The notes below the pieces were generated by a model. That model was not told where the DNA came from, did no database searches, and saw only the letters and a program-made list of their open reading frames with translations. This document shows, piece by piece, positions 21,020 through 30,794 of a DNA stretch of 64,000 nt. Source of the DNA: Natronomonas salina (GTDB lineage: Archaea > Halobacteriota > Halobacteria > Halobacteriales > Haloarculaceae). Positions within the stretch are counted from its first letter, which is position 1, and each line of letters begins with the position of its first letter. Both the position numbers and the translations under genes were made by a program. Location of the stretch: positions 124,001 through 188,000 of the forward strand of contig NZ_CP058335.1 in the NCBI RefSeq assembly GCF_013391105.1, written 5' to 3'.

Positions 21020-22159
21020 CTACAGCAGCGAGTCGGCGACGATGTTCTTCTGGACCTCCGAGGTGCCGTCGTAGATCTTCGTGACGCGGGCGTCGCGGTA
21101 GAACCGCTCGACGTGGTGGTCGGTGACGTAGCCGGCGCCGCCGTGGACCTGGATGGCCTCGTCGGTGACGTCGACGGCGTGTTCGGAGGCGAACAGCTTC
21201 GCCATCGCGCAGAGCCGCGTCGCGAGCGCGTCGTCGCCGGCCTCCAGGGCCCCGCCGGCGCGGTAGGCCAGCGAGCGGGCGGCTTCGACGTCCGTCGCCA
21301 TCTCGGCGATCTTGTGGCGGATCGCCTGGAACTCCGCGATCTTCTGGTCGAACTGCTCGCGCTCGTCGGCGTAGGCGACGGCCTCCTCGAGGGCGGCCTG
21401 CGCGACGCCGGTGGCCTGGCCGGCCACGTCGGCCCGCGCCGCAGCGAAGAACTGCATGAGCTGGTAGAAGCCCTCGTCGACCTCGCCGACCACGTTCTCC
21501 TCGGGGACGCGGAGCCCGTCGACGACGATCTCGGCGGTGTCCTGGGCCTTGATACCGAGCTTGTTCCGGATGGGCGTCGCCTCGTAGCCGTCGACGTCGG
21601 TCTCGGTGAGGAACGCGGTGATGCCGGCGTGGCCATCCTCGGGTGAGGTCTTCGCCATGATGATCGCCACGTCGGCGACCGAGCCGTTGGTGATCCACAT
21701 CTTGGTGCCGTCGACGACCCACTCGTCGCCGTCCTTCTCCGCGGTGGTCTCCATCCCCGCGACGTTCGAGCCGTGCGCGGGTTCGGAGATGCCGGTGGCG
21801 ATGGGCGTCTCGCCGCCCGTGACCCGCGGCAGCCACTCCTCCTTCATCCACTCGTCGCCGAACTCGAGGAGCATCCCGGTCCCGAAGTCCGCGGCGGCGA
21901 TGGAGCCGCCGACCCCGGGGTCGGCCCGCCACAGTTCCTCGGTGACGACGATGGTCGAGATGGCGTCCATGCCGGCGCCGCCGTATGCCTCTGGGACGTG
22001 CGGCGCGACGAGGTCGAGGGCCGCGGCCTCCGACAGCAGGTCCGCGGGGTATCGTTGCTCCGCCTCGTACTCCTTCGCGACGGGTCTGATCTCCTCGTCG
22101 CCGAACTCCCTGACCGCCTGCCGGACGGCCTCCTGTTCGGGGGTCAATTCGAACGTCAT
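21020..22159 (-). CDS. Acyl-CoA dehydrogenase
   Basis: 379 residues, FAD flavoenzyme. Domain order is helical N domain, beta middle domain (ATGISEPAHGSNVAGMET, VDGTKMWITNG), helical C domain with YADEREQFDQKIAEFQ and IQVHGGAGYVTDHHVERFYRD. The catalytic base is the Glu in YDGTSEVQKNI (about 367). Acts in beta-oxidation or branched acyl-CoA degradation with ETF as acceptor; chain specificity is not readable. Convergent with the kinase gene. Confidence 0.95.
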   Translation of the reverse strand: MTFELTPEQEAVRQAVREFGDEEIRPVAKEYEAEQRYPADLLSEAAALDLVAPHVPEAYGGAGMDAISTIVVTEELWRADPGVGGSIAAADFGTGMLLEFGDEWMKEEWLPRVTGGETPIATGISEPAHGSNVAGMETTAEKDGDEWVVDGTKMWITNGSVADVAIIMAKTSPEDGHAGITAFLTETDVDGYEATPIRNKLGIKAQDTAEIVVDGLRVPEENVVGEVDEGFYQLMQFFAAARADVAGQATGVAQAALEEAVAYADEREQFDQKIAEFQAIRHKIAEMATDVEAARSLAYRAGGALEAGDDALATRLCAMAKLFASEHAVDVTDEAIQVHGGAGYVTDHHVERFYRDARVTKIYDGTSEVQKNIVADSLL

Positions 22160-22279
22160 ACCGTAACAGGGGCCCGACAGGGGGTCAATCCATCGACCGA
22201 CCGCTCCGGATTGCTATTGAGGGCTGGATACGTCAATTAGCAGCTGTTTTGGTCGCCCTGCACCGGTCTCCACCTGTCG

Positions 22280-22489
22280 ATGACGAGCATCCCCAAGCGG
22301 ACTGACGCGAGGTTCCAGTTCGAGGACGCCGGCGAGATCCCGAAGCGACTGGAGTCGACGCTCGTCCAGTACGACCGGCGACCGGACCGGCGGACGGTCT
22401 ATCCCCGGGGGCTCTCGGGCGTCCCCCGCATGTCGACGTGGCTGACGGCGAACGACGACGCGTTCGTCGACCTCGCAGCCGTGCGCTGA
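22280..22489 (+). CDS. Small haloarchaeal protein (possibly DUF7511 family)
   Basis: 69 residues. The core YDRRPDRRTVYPRGLSG plus MSTWLTANDDAFVDLA looks like a compact haloarchaea-specific domain that I recall as DUF7511. No cysteines, no membrane segment. Function unknown. Confidence 0.72.
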   Translation: MTSIPKRTDARFQFEDAGEIPKRLESTLVQYDRRPDRRTVYPRGLSGVPRMSTWLTANDDAFVDLAAVR

Positions 22490-23221
<732 letters not shown>

Positions 23222-23270
23222 GCGACGCGACTCCGACCAAAAAGCGGCATCCTCCCCGCTATTCCGACCG

Positions 23271-23894
23271 TCAGTCGTCCGTCGCCGGTGCAGTCGTCGG
23301 CTCCAGTTCGACGTCGTCCAGTTCCGTCCACCCCTCGTCGGCGAGCGTGCCGGACCACTCGCAGTCCGGACAGACGAACAGCCCCTGACCGTTCACCAGC
23401 GCGGCCTCGCACTCCGGGCACGTCCTCGCGTCCGGGACGTCGGCGGTCCCGATGAGCGGCCGCGGCAGCTGGTCGGCCTCGAGGCGGTCGAGCGCCCGTT
23501 CGACCGAGTAGGTCGTCTCGCCGTCCGAGTGCGGGAACACCGAGACGAGCCGCTCCTCGCGGTAGACCGCGAGGCAGAGGACCGGCGTGACGAGGACGTC
23601 GACGCCGCCCTCCTCGACCATCGAGGTGCGCGTCCGCGTCTCGAACGGCGGGCGGACGGACACTCCCCGGCGGTCGGCCCACTCGTCGAAGCGCTCGAAC
23701 TCCTCGACGACCTCGCGGTGGGGGCTGTCGTCGTCGAACCGGACGGTCTCGGGCCAGCTCCGGAGGACGACCGTGTCGACGAGGTCGCCGTCCTCGAGGT
23801 CCCGTGCGCGTTCGATGCGTTCCTCGACCGGATCGAAGACCAGCGGCGTCCTGGCGTGACAGACGACCGTGGTCTCTGTCTCTGGATCGTACAT
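23271..23894 (-). CDS. Haloarchaeal protein with C-terminal zinc ribbon, unknown
   Basis: 207 residues starting MYDPETETTVVCHARTP. The mixed alpha/beta body ends in a zinc ribbon, CPECEAALVNGQGLFVCPDC (about 164-183). No catalytic signature recognised. It follows the HerA-like gene on the same strand after about 100 bases and may be co-transcribed with it. A longer reading from 24005 would overlap the HerA-like stop and lacks coding character. Confidence 0.72.
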   Translation of the reverse strand: MYDPETETTVVCHARTPLVFDPVEERIERARDLEDGDLVDTVVLRSWPETVRFDDDSPHREVVEEFERFDEWADRRGVSVRPPFETRTRTSMVEEGGVDVLVTPVLCLAVYREERLVSVFPHSDGETTYSVERALDRLEADQLPRPLIGTADVPDARTCPECEAALVNGQGLFVCPDCEWSGTLADEGWTELDDVELEPTTAPATDD

Positions 23895-23995
23895 TGTGGC
23901 TCCCTCCTGTGGAAACTGCTGGAAACGTCCCTCTGGTTCGGGAGGGATTATCGCCGCGTGGCTGAAAAAAATTACGTCGGGCCTCGAGACGGTAG

Positions 23996-25996
23996 CTATC
24001 GGCAACTATCCGGCCAGGGCGCGAGGGCGTCCTCGCCGGTCCCGCCGTCGGTCGCCGCGGGGGTATCCGCGTCACCGGTCGACGGCGCCTCCACGTCCTC
24101 GACGAAGACCGATTCGACGGCGTCGACGAGTCGGTCCCGCTCCTCGTCCGGCAGCGCCGCGTCGGGGTCGAAGGGATCGCGGGCCTCCTCGTCGACCAGC
24201 GACGGCAGCGCGTAGTCGTGCTTGCCGCGGCCGACGTGTTCGACCAGGCCGCGCTGCCTGAGCGCCCGGTTGGTGGCGTACGCCGCCGTGCGGTCGCCGG
24301 AGCCGCCGGCCGCCGCGTGGGCGTCGATCGGCGTCGTCGGCCCGTACGAACGGTAGTGCCGGAGCATCTCGACGGCGAGGTCGTCGAGGCTGTGGATCTC
24401 GTCGCGGAGGCGCGCGACCAGCGGGTCGCTCGAACCGGCCGTCGCGCCCGCCGAGGCAACCGTGGCCACCGACGGCGTGGCGTCGAATTCGGCCTCCGGG
24501 TCGGAATCGGCGTCGGCGGTCTCGTCGGTAGTTGTCGAGTCCTCGTCGGCGTCCGGACCGTCGACGGACCGTTCGGCGTCCGCGACGATACCCACGCCCG
24601 CTCCGGGCGCGGCACCGGGATCGTCCGGGCTCTCGGTGCTCGGGTCCACGATGGTCGACTCGCCGGGCTTCCCGCCCATCGCCTCGACGACGTCCAGCGT
24701 GTCGGCGTCGTCCCCGTCCGGGGACGCTGCCTCGTCGCTCGTCTTCGCTGTGGCCTCGTCGGTCGCGGTCGAATCGTCCGAATCAGCCGCGGTCGACTTC
24801 GACCACTCCTCGTTCGCGTCGGGGACCCGTCCGCTCGTGGGTTCGCGCTCGCCGTTGCGGACGGCCTCGAGTTCGGCCTCCAGTTCGGGGTCACGCCGGA
24901 CCTTCCCGCGTGCGGCCTCGTCGAGTTCGCTCTGGCGTCCCGGGGCGACCGACAGCGGCCGGCCGGTCACCTGCTCCATCATCGCCCGGGAGAACCGGTC
25001 GGCCATCTGCTTGAGGTCGCGGGCCTCCGAGAGCTGCCGTTCGAGGTCGCGGATGCGCTCGTCCTTCTGCGTCAGCTCGCGCTCCAGTTCCTCGATGCGG
25101 TTCTGGCGGTACTGCTGCTCCTCGGTGATCTCCTCGAGCTCCTCGACGAGGTCGCCGCTGACGCTCTTGAGTTCCGGGCGCTCGAAGTCGTCGAGCCCCG
25201 GGGTCGCGCCGGCGTCGAAGGTCTGCTTGCGCTCCCACTGGACGACCCGGATGTCGTCTAGCCAGTCGGTCATGAGGAAGCACTCGCCGTCGTCCATCTC
25301 CTCGACGTAGTCCGCGTAGTCGGAGCCGAGGATGCGGCCAACGACCTTCGTGTCGTTGTTCCAGGTCAGCCGGTGCCAGACGAGCCAGTCGCACTGCGTG
25401 ATGAAGTCCTTCTTGACGTCGGCGGGCCGCTGGCTGATGCCGACGATGCCGAGGCCGTGCTTGCGGCCGCGCTTGCTCACCTTGATGAGCATCTGGCCGC
25501 ACTCGTCGACGCCGCCGCCCTCGGGGATGTACTCGTGGATCTCCTCGACGAGCATCAGGAACGGCTGCTTCATCTTCTTCTCCTTCGCGAAGAGGTGCTT
25601 GGTGACCTCGGTCAGCAGCTCCCGGGCCTCGGACTCGTCGAGGAAGCTGGAGACGTCCAGGATGATCGGGACGTTCTGCTCGAGTGCGAGCTCGGCGATC
25701 TTCTCGGCGTGCTCGACGTTCACCCGGAGGTCGCACTCCTCGTCGGCGCCGACGTGGAGGATCTCGTACTCCTCCTTCAGGCCGTAGTACTCGCCGTCGA
25801 TGTCGACCGCGAGCAGGCTGTACCCGCGGTCGAGCAGCTTCTCGGCGACGACGCTCGCGCTGTTGGACTTCCCCGACCCGGACTTCCCGGTGATGAACCC
25901 GCGTCCGGTCAGCAGGTCGACGATCGGCAGTTCGACGGTGTCCCCGGCCCCGTCGCCGCGGCTCACCTCTCCGACGGTAATCGTTTCCTCGCCCAT
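23996..25996 (-). CDS. HerA-like DNA-translocating ATPase with C-terminal winged-helix region
   Basis: 666 residues. An N-terminal beta barrel-like start (MGEETITVGEVSRG) leads to a FtsK/HerA ATPase: Walker A GKSGSGKS (37-44), Walker B FLMLVEE (146-152), sensor-like GIVGISQRPADVKK. A coiled coil follows (ELERELTQKDERIRDLERQL, about 310-340), then about 170 acidic Asp/Ser/Thr-rich residues, and finally a likely winged helix (SLDDLAVEMLRHYRSYG to RALRQRGLVEHVGRGKHDYAL). Canonical HerA works in end resection with nuclease NurA and Mre11-Rad50; no such gene is adjacent, so the role is inferred. The ATG at 25996 is chosen over 26065. Confidence 0.88.
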   Translation of the reverse strand: MGEETITVGEVSRGDGAGDTVELPIVDLLTGRGFITGKSGSGKSNSASVVAEKLLDRGYSLLAVDIDGEYYGLKEEYEILHVGADEECDLRVNVEHAEKIAELALEQNVPIILDVSSFLDESEARELLTEVTKHLFAKEKKMKQPFLMLVEEIHEYIPEGGGVDECGQMLIKVSKRGRKHGLGIVGISQRPADVKKDFITQCDWLVWHRLTWNNDTKVVGRILGSDYADYVEEMDDGECFLMTDWLDDIRVVQWERKQTFDAGATPGLDDFERPELKSVSGDLVEELEEITEEQQYRQNRIEELERELTQKDERIRDLERQLSEARDLKQMADRFSRAMMEQVTGRPLSVAPGRQSELDEAARGKVRRDPELEAELEAVRNGEREPTSGRVPDANEEWSKSTAADSDDSTATDEATAKTSDEAASPDGDDADTLDVVEAMGGKPGESTIVDPSTESPDDPGAAPGAGVGIVADAERSVDGPDADEDSTTTDETADADSDPEAEFDATPSVATVASAGATAGSSDPLVARLRDEIHSLDDLAVEMLRHYRSYGPTTPIDAHAAAGGSGDRTAAYATNRALRQRGLVEHVGRGKHDYALPSLVDEEARDPFDPDAALPDEERDRLVDAVESVFVEDVEAPSTGDADTPAATDGGTGEDALAPWPDSCR

Positions 25997-26064
25997 CGTC
26001 GGCACACAGGCGGTCGCCGTACATAATCCTCCGTCAGACGTCTGTCGTGCGCCCGTTCCGGCCA

Positions 26065-26499
26065 CTACGGGTTTCCGCGGTAGACGGTGCCCGCCGGAAC
26101 GTCGTCGGTCACCGTGACCCCGGCGCCGACGACCGCGTCCTCGCCGACGGTGACGCCCGGCAGCACGGTGGCGCCGGCGCCGACGAACGCCCCGTCCTCG
26201 ACGACGACCGCCTCGAAGACGTCCTCGCGGAACGTCATCCCGTCGTCGTCGAGGTCGTGCGTCACGCCGACGATGGCCGTGTTCGGCCCGACCTGCACCT
26301 CCGCGCCGAGGCGCGCGTTCTCGACGTAGCAGTTCGCGTTCACGTCGGTCGGGCCGTCGACCTCGGACTTCTTCACGGAGGTCCGTTCGTAGATGCGTGC
26401 CCCCGGGGCGATCGTGGAATCGTGGACCGTCACGTACTCCCTGAGCTCCGCGCCGTCGACCGTCGAGTTCTCGACCCGGGCCGTCTCGTCCACGTGCAT
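26065..26499 (-). CDS. Hexapeptide-repeat acyltransferase-like protein
   Basis: 144 residues of left-handed beta helix with repeats from GAELREYVTVHDSTIAPGARI to ATVLPGVTVGEDAVVGAGVTV, ending PAGTVYRGNP as in DapH/NeuD/maltose acetyltransferases. The loop HDLDDDGMTF with His may be the catalytic loop. It lacks the N-terminal helical domain of dedicated acetyltransferases, so substrate is open. The upstream HerA-like gene starts nearby. Confidence 0.82.
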   Translation of the reverse strand: MHVDETARVENSTVDGAELREYVTVHDSTIAPGARIYERTSVKKSEVDGPTDVNANCYVENARLGAEVQVGPNTAIVGVTHDLDDDGMTFREDVFEAVVVEDGAFVGAGATVLPGVTVGEDAVVGAGVTVTDDVPAGTVYRGNP

Positions 26500-26631
26500 G
26501 GCCCGGGTTCGAATGGTTCCCCTATCAACGTCCGGGTCGTGATGTGGGGTAAACGGGTTCCTACTCGGCGATATGGGGATAGTTCAGCATCCGCTCCGGG
26601 GCGTCGTCCCGTCAGGACCGGCCCCTGACCG

Positions 26632-26961
26632 TCACCGCGCCCGGATGACCCAGTGGTCGTCGGCCTGCCGCTCGAGGGTCGACTCCTCGCGCAGTTTGGC
26701 GATGTAGCCCGTCGGCTGGTCGAGGAGTTCGTGAGCCGCGTCGACCCGGACGAGGTTGCCGATGAGCTGGGCGGACGGCGGTTTCTGGGCCGCGCCGCAG
26801 TCGTAGATGGTGATGAACTCGTTGCCGTCGCTGGTCTCGTGGACGATGACGTGGGCGTGCTGCGGGAGGTGCCACGTCTCGTCACCCGCGACGGCCAGGT
26901 GGTTCACGTCGACACGTTCGCGCCCGAGCGGAAAAGTCGTTCCGCACGGGATACCGATCAC
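26632..26961 (-). CDS. Haloarchaeal hypothetical protein
   Basis: 109 residues: MIGIPCGTTFPLGRERVDVNHLAVAGDETWHLPQ-type beta-rich start, then an acidic amphipathic helix (LIGNLVRVDAAHELLDQP) and TGYIAKLREES. No motif known to me; composition and codon use are normal for the window. Possibly a conserved haloarchaeal family (DUF7526 is one guess). Confidence 0.6.
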   Translation of the reverse strand: MIGIPCGTTFPLGRERVDVNHLAVAGDETWHLPQHAHVIVHETSDGNEFITIYDCGAAQKPPSAQLIGNLVRVDAAHELLDQPTGYIAKLREESTLERQADDHWVIRAR

Positions 26962-27051
26962 CCTGGTGGGCCGTCGGGGGTGCTACTCACAGCCCCCGTC
27001 CCGCTCGTGGAGGACCGGCGGGCCGAGTTTCTACCTCCGTCGCCGGATACC

Positions 27052-28026
27052 TCAGCAGCCGTCCTCGCTGTCCTCCTTCTCCTTGTCCTTCTCGCCGTCC
27101 TTGTCGTCCGGTTCGTCCTCGTCGGTCCCGTCTTCACCGTCCGGTTCGTCGCTCGGCTCGTCTTCGGTCCCGTCGTCTGGGTCGTCCTCGGGTTCGTCTT
27201 CCGGCTCGTCACCGGTCCCGTCCTCTGGTTCGTCGTCGTCGGGCTCCTCTTCCGGCTCGTCGTCCGTCGACTCCTCGCAGGTGCCCGTGCGGATGGTCAC
27301 CGGCGCGCCCATCTCGAGCGAGACTCGCTCGGGCGAGTCGCCGTCCGCGGAGAGGGCCTCCCAGGCCTCGATCGGGCCGCCGTCGGATAGATCCACATCA
27401 AGGATTGCCTCCTCGTTGAATGCCGGCGTTATCGAGAACTCGAACTCCTCGCCGAGATCTCTGGCGGCGCCGCCGTCGGTCCGCCCAGCGGCGTACGCCC
27501 AGTCGACCTGGTGGTCGGTGCCGTCGCCGTCCCACTGATCGTAGTTAGTTACCGCCGGGTCGCCGTCCTCGGCGTAGTAGTCGTCCTTGACGAACCACGA
27601 GGCGTCCTCCGGCATCCCCTCGAAGGTGAACGAGACGATGCCGCCGTTATCGTCGCCCTGGAACTTGCCGTGGACGACGACCAGGCTCAGCCCCTCCGGC
27701 CCGTCGTAGAGGAAGAGGATGCTCGTCGCGTCCCTCTGGAGGTGGGTCGTCCCGTGGGAGCTGTATGAGTCACCGTCCGACCCCGAGACGCTGTCGTAGT
27801 CGTCCGTGGGGTACCGGTAGTCGTAGAGCTCCTCGACAGGCTGCTCACCGGTCATCGGCGTGAGTTCGACGCACTCGTCGCCCTGCTCGAGGACGAACGA
27901 GGGCTCGGGGTCGGAGTCCGACTCCTGGGCGTGGACCACCGAACCGAACGTGGCGGCCCCCGCGGCCGCACCCAGTAGTTTGAGCACCAATCGACGTCGT
28001 TCCGTTGTATCGAGTGGGGAAGTCAC
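27052..28026 (-). CDS. Tat-exported protein with an Asp/Glu/Pro-rich tail
   Basis: 324 residues from a GTG start. The twin-arginine region ERRRLVLKLLGAAAGAATFG (9-28) with a cleavage site near VHAQ marks a Tat substrate. The body (40-250) is an unrecognised beta-rich domain with acidic surface. The last about 70 residues are degenerate Asp-Glu-Pro-Asp-Gly repeats ending EDGC, so the protein stops on a Cys. No lipobox. Likely a cell-surface or secreted protein; the tail may be a spacer or cation-binding region. Confidence 0.75.
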   Translation of the reverse strand: MTSPLDTTERRRLVLKLLGAAAGAATFGSVVHAQESDSDPEPSFVLEQGDECVELTPMTGEQPVEELYDYRYPTDDYDSVSGSDGDSYSSHGTTHLQRDATSILFLYDGPEGLSLVVVHGKFQGDDNGGIVSFTFEGMPEDASWFVKDDYYAEDGDPAVTNYDQWDGDGTDHQVDWAYAAGRTDGGAARDLGEEFEFSITPAFNEEAILDVDLSDGGPIEAWEALSADGDSPERVSLEMGAPVTIRTGTCEESTDDEPEEEPDDDEPEDGTGDEPEDEPEDDPDDGTEDEPSDEPDGEDGTDEDEPDDKDGEKDKEKEDSEDGC

Positions 28027-28327
28027 GCATGAGTCCAGACGGTAGTTTGTATTCAGTATAGACCTGCTACGAATTAGGAGCCAGACGATATGACCTATCT
28101 ACCGAATGGGTATAGAATATCAGATATCGAAGCCACTTCCTAGATGTATAGTTGTAGGTGCTATCCAGGTAATTAACAAATCCATCCACACTCGCGATTC
28201 AGTCTACACTCTTTCCCTGGTGACGGTCTCGACGCGTGAAGTTTCCAGGCCACTGTGCTGCAAATCCCGACCCCCGGCTACATCGAGAACCACCGGGGTA
28301 GTAGTTGGTTACCAGCGACGCTCCCGC
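28027..28327. other. AT-rich intergenic region between divergent-tail genes
   Basis: About 300 bases, markedly A/T-rich at 28040-28200. The minus strand has a TATA-like stretch (TGAATACAAAC, about 28048-28058) at the right distance from the GTG at 28026 and is the probable promoter of the Tat-exported protein. TATAGAATATCAGATATCG at 28110-28130 contains a GATATC-centred palindrome. No gene or RNA recognised. Confidence 0.4.
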
Positions 28328-29542
28328 TCACTCGAACTCCGAGAGGTCGACCTGACCGGTGGGGGACCGCTGGCGGTGCCGTTCGCGGACGTCTCTCGAG
28401 CCCGCGTCCACGCCGTCGGCCCCCTCCCAGGCGTCGAGGCTGGCCTGCTGGCGGTCGTCGAACGAGAGGTTCGAGACGCGGACGCCGAGCTTCCGGACGC
28501 GGTCGCCCTCGAACTCCGAGAGCAATTCGAGGGCGACCCGTTCGACGAGGTCCGGGTCGTCGACCGGGCCGGACAGCGACTTCGCTCGCGTGTTGACGTC
28601 GTACGGCGGCTGAACTGCCTTGATGCCGATGGTCTTGTAGAGGGCGTCCTTCGCGGTCGCGCGCTCGGCGACCTCCGCGGCGAGGACGCGCACCTTCTCG
28701 CGCTTCGCCTCCGGGTCGTCGGTCGCCTCGACGAAGGCCGACTCGCTGGAGAGGCTCTTCGGCCGACCGCGGGGTTCGACGACGCGGTCGTCCTCGCCGC
28801 GGGCCTGGGCGTGGAGGTCGCGGCCCCGCTCGCCGAAGGCGTCGACGAGTTCCGCGACGTCGGCGTCGGCGACGTCGCCGGCCGTCTCCAGGCCCATCTC
28901 CCGGAGGTCCCCGGCCGTGACCGGCCCGACGCCGTGGAGGTCCGCGACGTCCATGGGCGCGAGGAACCCCCGGACCTCGTCGGGTTCGACGACGACCAGG
29001 CCGTCCGGCTTGTCGGCGTCGGAGGCCAGCTTCGCGGTGGTCATGTTGGGCGCGATGCCGACCGACGCGACCACGCCCGCCGCGTCCTCGATGTCGTCCT
29101 TGAGCCGACGGCCGAACGCCTCGGCGTCGTCCCAGGCGATGTCGCCCAGGTCGAGGTACGCCTCGTCGATGGAGACGTTCCGGACGGTCTCGGCGGCCGC
29201 GTCGAGCACCGCCTTCGCGTCCCGGCTCACCGACTCGTAGTACTCCATGTCGACGGGGCGGTAGATACCGGTGTCCTCGGGGTCGTCCGCCGTCGCCCGC
29301 CTCGGGAGGCGTTCGAGGGCCTCGGAGATCGCCATCGCGCTCTCGACGCCGTACTCGCGGGCCTCGTAGCTCGCGGTGGCGACCGCGCCGTGGTTCTCGC
29401 CGTCCTCGTAACCCATTCCGACGACGACCGGTTCACCCTCGAGTTCCGGCTCCCGGAGGCGCTCGCAGGCGGCGTAGAAGCAGTCCATGTCGACGTGACA
29501 GACCACCTGCTCGGGTGAGTCGACGCCCGGGAGCCGAGCCAT
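28328..29542 (-). CDS. dinB: DNA polymerase IV (Y-family translesion polymerase)
   Basis: 404 residues. VCHVDMDCFYAACERLREPEL (about 14-34) carries the first catalytic Asp and the steric-gate region; SIDEAYLDLGD (about 124-134) carries the catalytic Asp-Glu; helix-hairpin-helix VADLHGVGPVTAGDLREMG and the little-finger domain follow. The extreme C terminus is not a clear PCNA-binding (PIP) box. Bypasses DNA lesions. Confidence 0.95.
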   Translation of the reverse strand: MARLPGVDSPEQVVCHVDMDCFYAACERLREPELEGEPVVVGMGYEDGENHGAVATASYEAREYGVESAMAISEALERLPRRATADDPEDTGIYRPVDMEYYESVSRDAKAVLDAAAETVRNVSIDEAYLDLGDIAWDDAEAFGRRLKDDIEDAAGVVASVGIAPNMTTAKLASDADKPDGLVVVEPDEVRGFLAPMDVADLHGVGPVTAGDLREMGLETAGDVADADVAELVDAFGERGRDLHAQARGEDDRVVEPRGRPKSLSSESAFVEATDDPEAKREKVRVLAAEVAERATAKDALYKTIGIKAVQPPYDVNTRAKSLSGPVDDPDLVERVALELLSEFEGDRVRKLGVRVSNLSFDDRQQASLDAWEGADGVDAGSRDVRERHRQRSPTGQVDLSEFE

Positions 29543-29599
29543 GCGGGAGGGTTCGAACGAACCGGTAATAAGGTTGTGAGAGCGGAGCGGAACTGGAAC

Positions 29600-30685
29600 T
29601 CACTCCAGGTCGTACCGGCTCACGCCGTAGCCGAACAGCGACCCGAGGTACAGTGAGCCCTCGTGGGGCGTCGCCGAGGTGATCCCGAAGACGCCGCCCT
29701 CCGGGTCGTGGAGGCTGTCGACGATCTCGCCGTCGGCGTCGACGTGGAGCACCAGTCCGTAGGGGTCGCCGCTGACGGATTCGAGCACGGACTTCGGCAG
29801 CTTGCCGAGCTGGCGCTTGACCCAGGGACGCCGCTGGAGCGCCTCGAGGGTCTCGTCGCGGACCGACGGGATGGCGACCCAGTGAGTGCCGCCGTCGGCC
29901 GCCTCCACGTTGTCCGGGTAGCCGGGCAGGTTCTCGACGAAGCGCTCGGAGTCGCCCTCTCGGTCGCCGTCGATCCAGTAGCGGGTGATCCGGTAGCGAG
30001 AGGTCTCGGTCACCAGCACCGACTCGCCGTCCTCGTGGGGGCAGATCCCGTTGGCGAAGCCGAGGTCCTCGAGCTCGACGGACGTCTCCCCTGTCTCGGG
30101 GTCGTAGGCGAGCAGCCGGCCCGTGTCCCGCAGTTCGAACAGCTCGTCCTGGAAGATGTCGTGCTCCGTCGCGTCGGTGAAGTAGATCGTCCCGTCGTCG
30201 GCGACGTACAGGTCGTCGGCGAAGGCGATTTCGCGGCCGCCGACGCGGGTCGACAGCGCCGTCACCTCGCCGTCGGACGAGATCGACAGCAGGCCGGCGT
30301 CCTCCGCGCAGACGAGCAGGTCGTCGCCGTCGAACTCCATGCCGAGCGGCCGACCGCCGGTGTCGGCGAACTGCTCGAGGCGGGCGTCGGTCGTCTCGTC
30401 GTCGACCGGGTCGGCCGTCCTGAGGACCGAACCGTCCTCGACGCCGGTGTACAGCCGCCCGTCGTCGTCGAAGGCCACGTCCTCGGGGCCGTCACATTTG
30501 ACGACGGTGTCGATCCCCTCGAGTTCGCGGTTCCGTTCGAGGGGACCCTCCCACGCCGGCGGGTCGTCCGGCCGCCACCCCTCGGGTTCGATTCGCGGCT
30601 CGGTCCTCGCGGCGACGGCCGCCGCGGCGCCGACCAGCAGGCCGGTCGACGCCAGCGGGTGCCGCCGGATGCGTCCGAGTACCAT
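29600..30685 (-). CDS. Strictosidine-synthase/SMP-30-like beta-propeller protein
   Basis: 361 residues with one N-terminal hydrophobic segment (HPLASTGLLVGAAAAVAA, 8-25), probably an anchor. The remainder is a six-bladed propeller: GPEDVAFDDDGRLYTG, GRPLGMEFDGDDLLVC, DDLYVADDGTIYFTD, GFANGICPHEDGESVLVTE, GYPDNVE and DPYGLVLHVDADG are the blade motifs of the strictosidine-synthase-like/SSL5 branch. A hydrolase or lactonase role is known for some relatives; not assignable here. Internal ATG 30685 is preferred over 30772 since the added residues are not coding-like. Confidence 0.87.
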   Translation of the reverse strand: MVLGRIRRHPLASTGLLVGAAAAVAARTEPRIEPEGWRPDDPPAWEGPLERNRELEGIDTVVKCDGPEDVAFDDDGRLYTGVEDGSVLRTADPVDDETTDARLEQFADTGGRPLGMEFDGDDLLVCAEDAGLLSISSDGEVTALSTRVGGREIAFADDLYVADDGTIYFTDATEHDIFQDELFELRDTGRLLAYDPETGETSVELEDLGFANGICPHEDGESVLVTETSRYRITRYWIDGDREGDSERFVENLPGYPDNVEAADGGTHWVAIPSVRDETLEALQRRPWVKRQLGKLPKSVLESVSGDPYGLVLHVDADGEIVDSLHDPEGGVFGITSATPHEGSLYLGSLFGYGVSRYDLE

Positions 30686-30794
30686 GGCCCACACCTCACG
30701 CGTCCCTGAGTCAAAACTTTGGATTCCGGCACCGCCGGGTCGGGGAACCGTAGCCGCCGACAGTCCTATCACGCCCGTCGCCGATTTGTCGACG

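Noticed and set aside
28106-29518. 470-codon plus-strand open frame
   Set aside because: Antisense shadow of dinB; long antisense frames are normal in GC-rich haloarchaeal genes.
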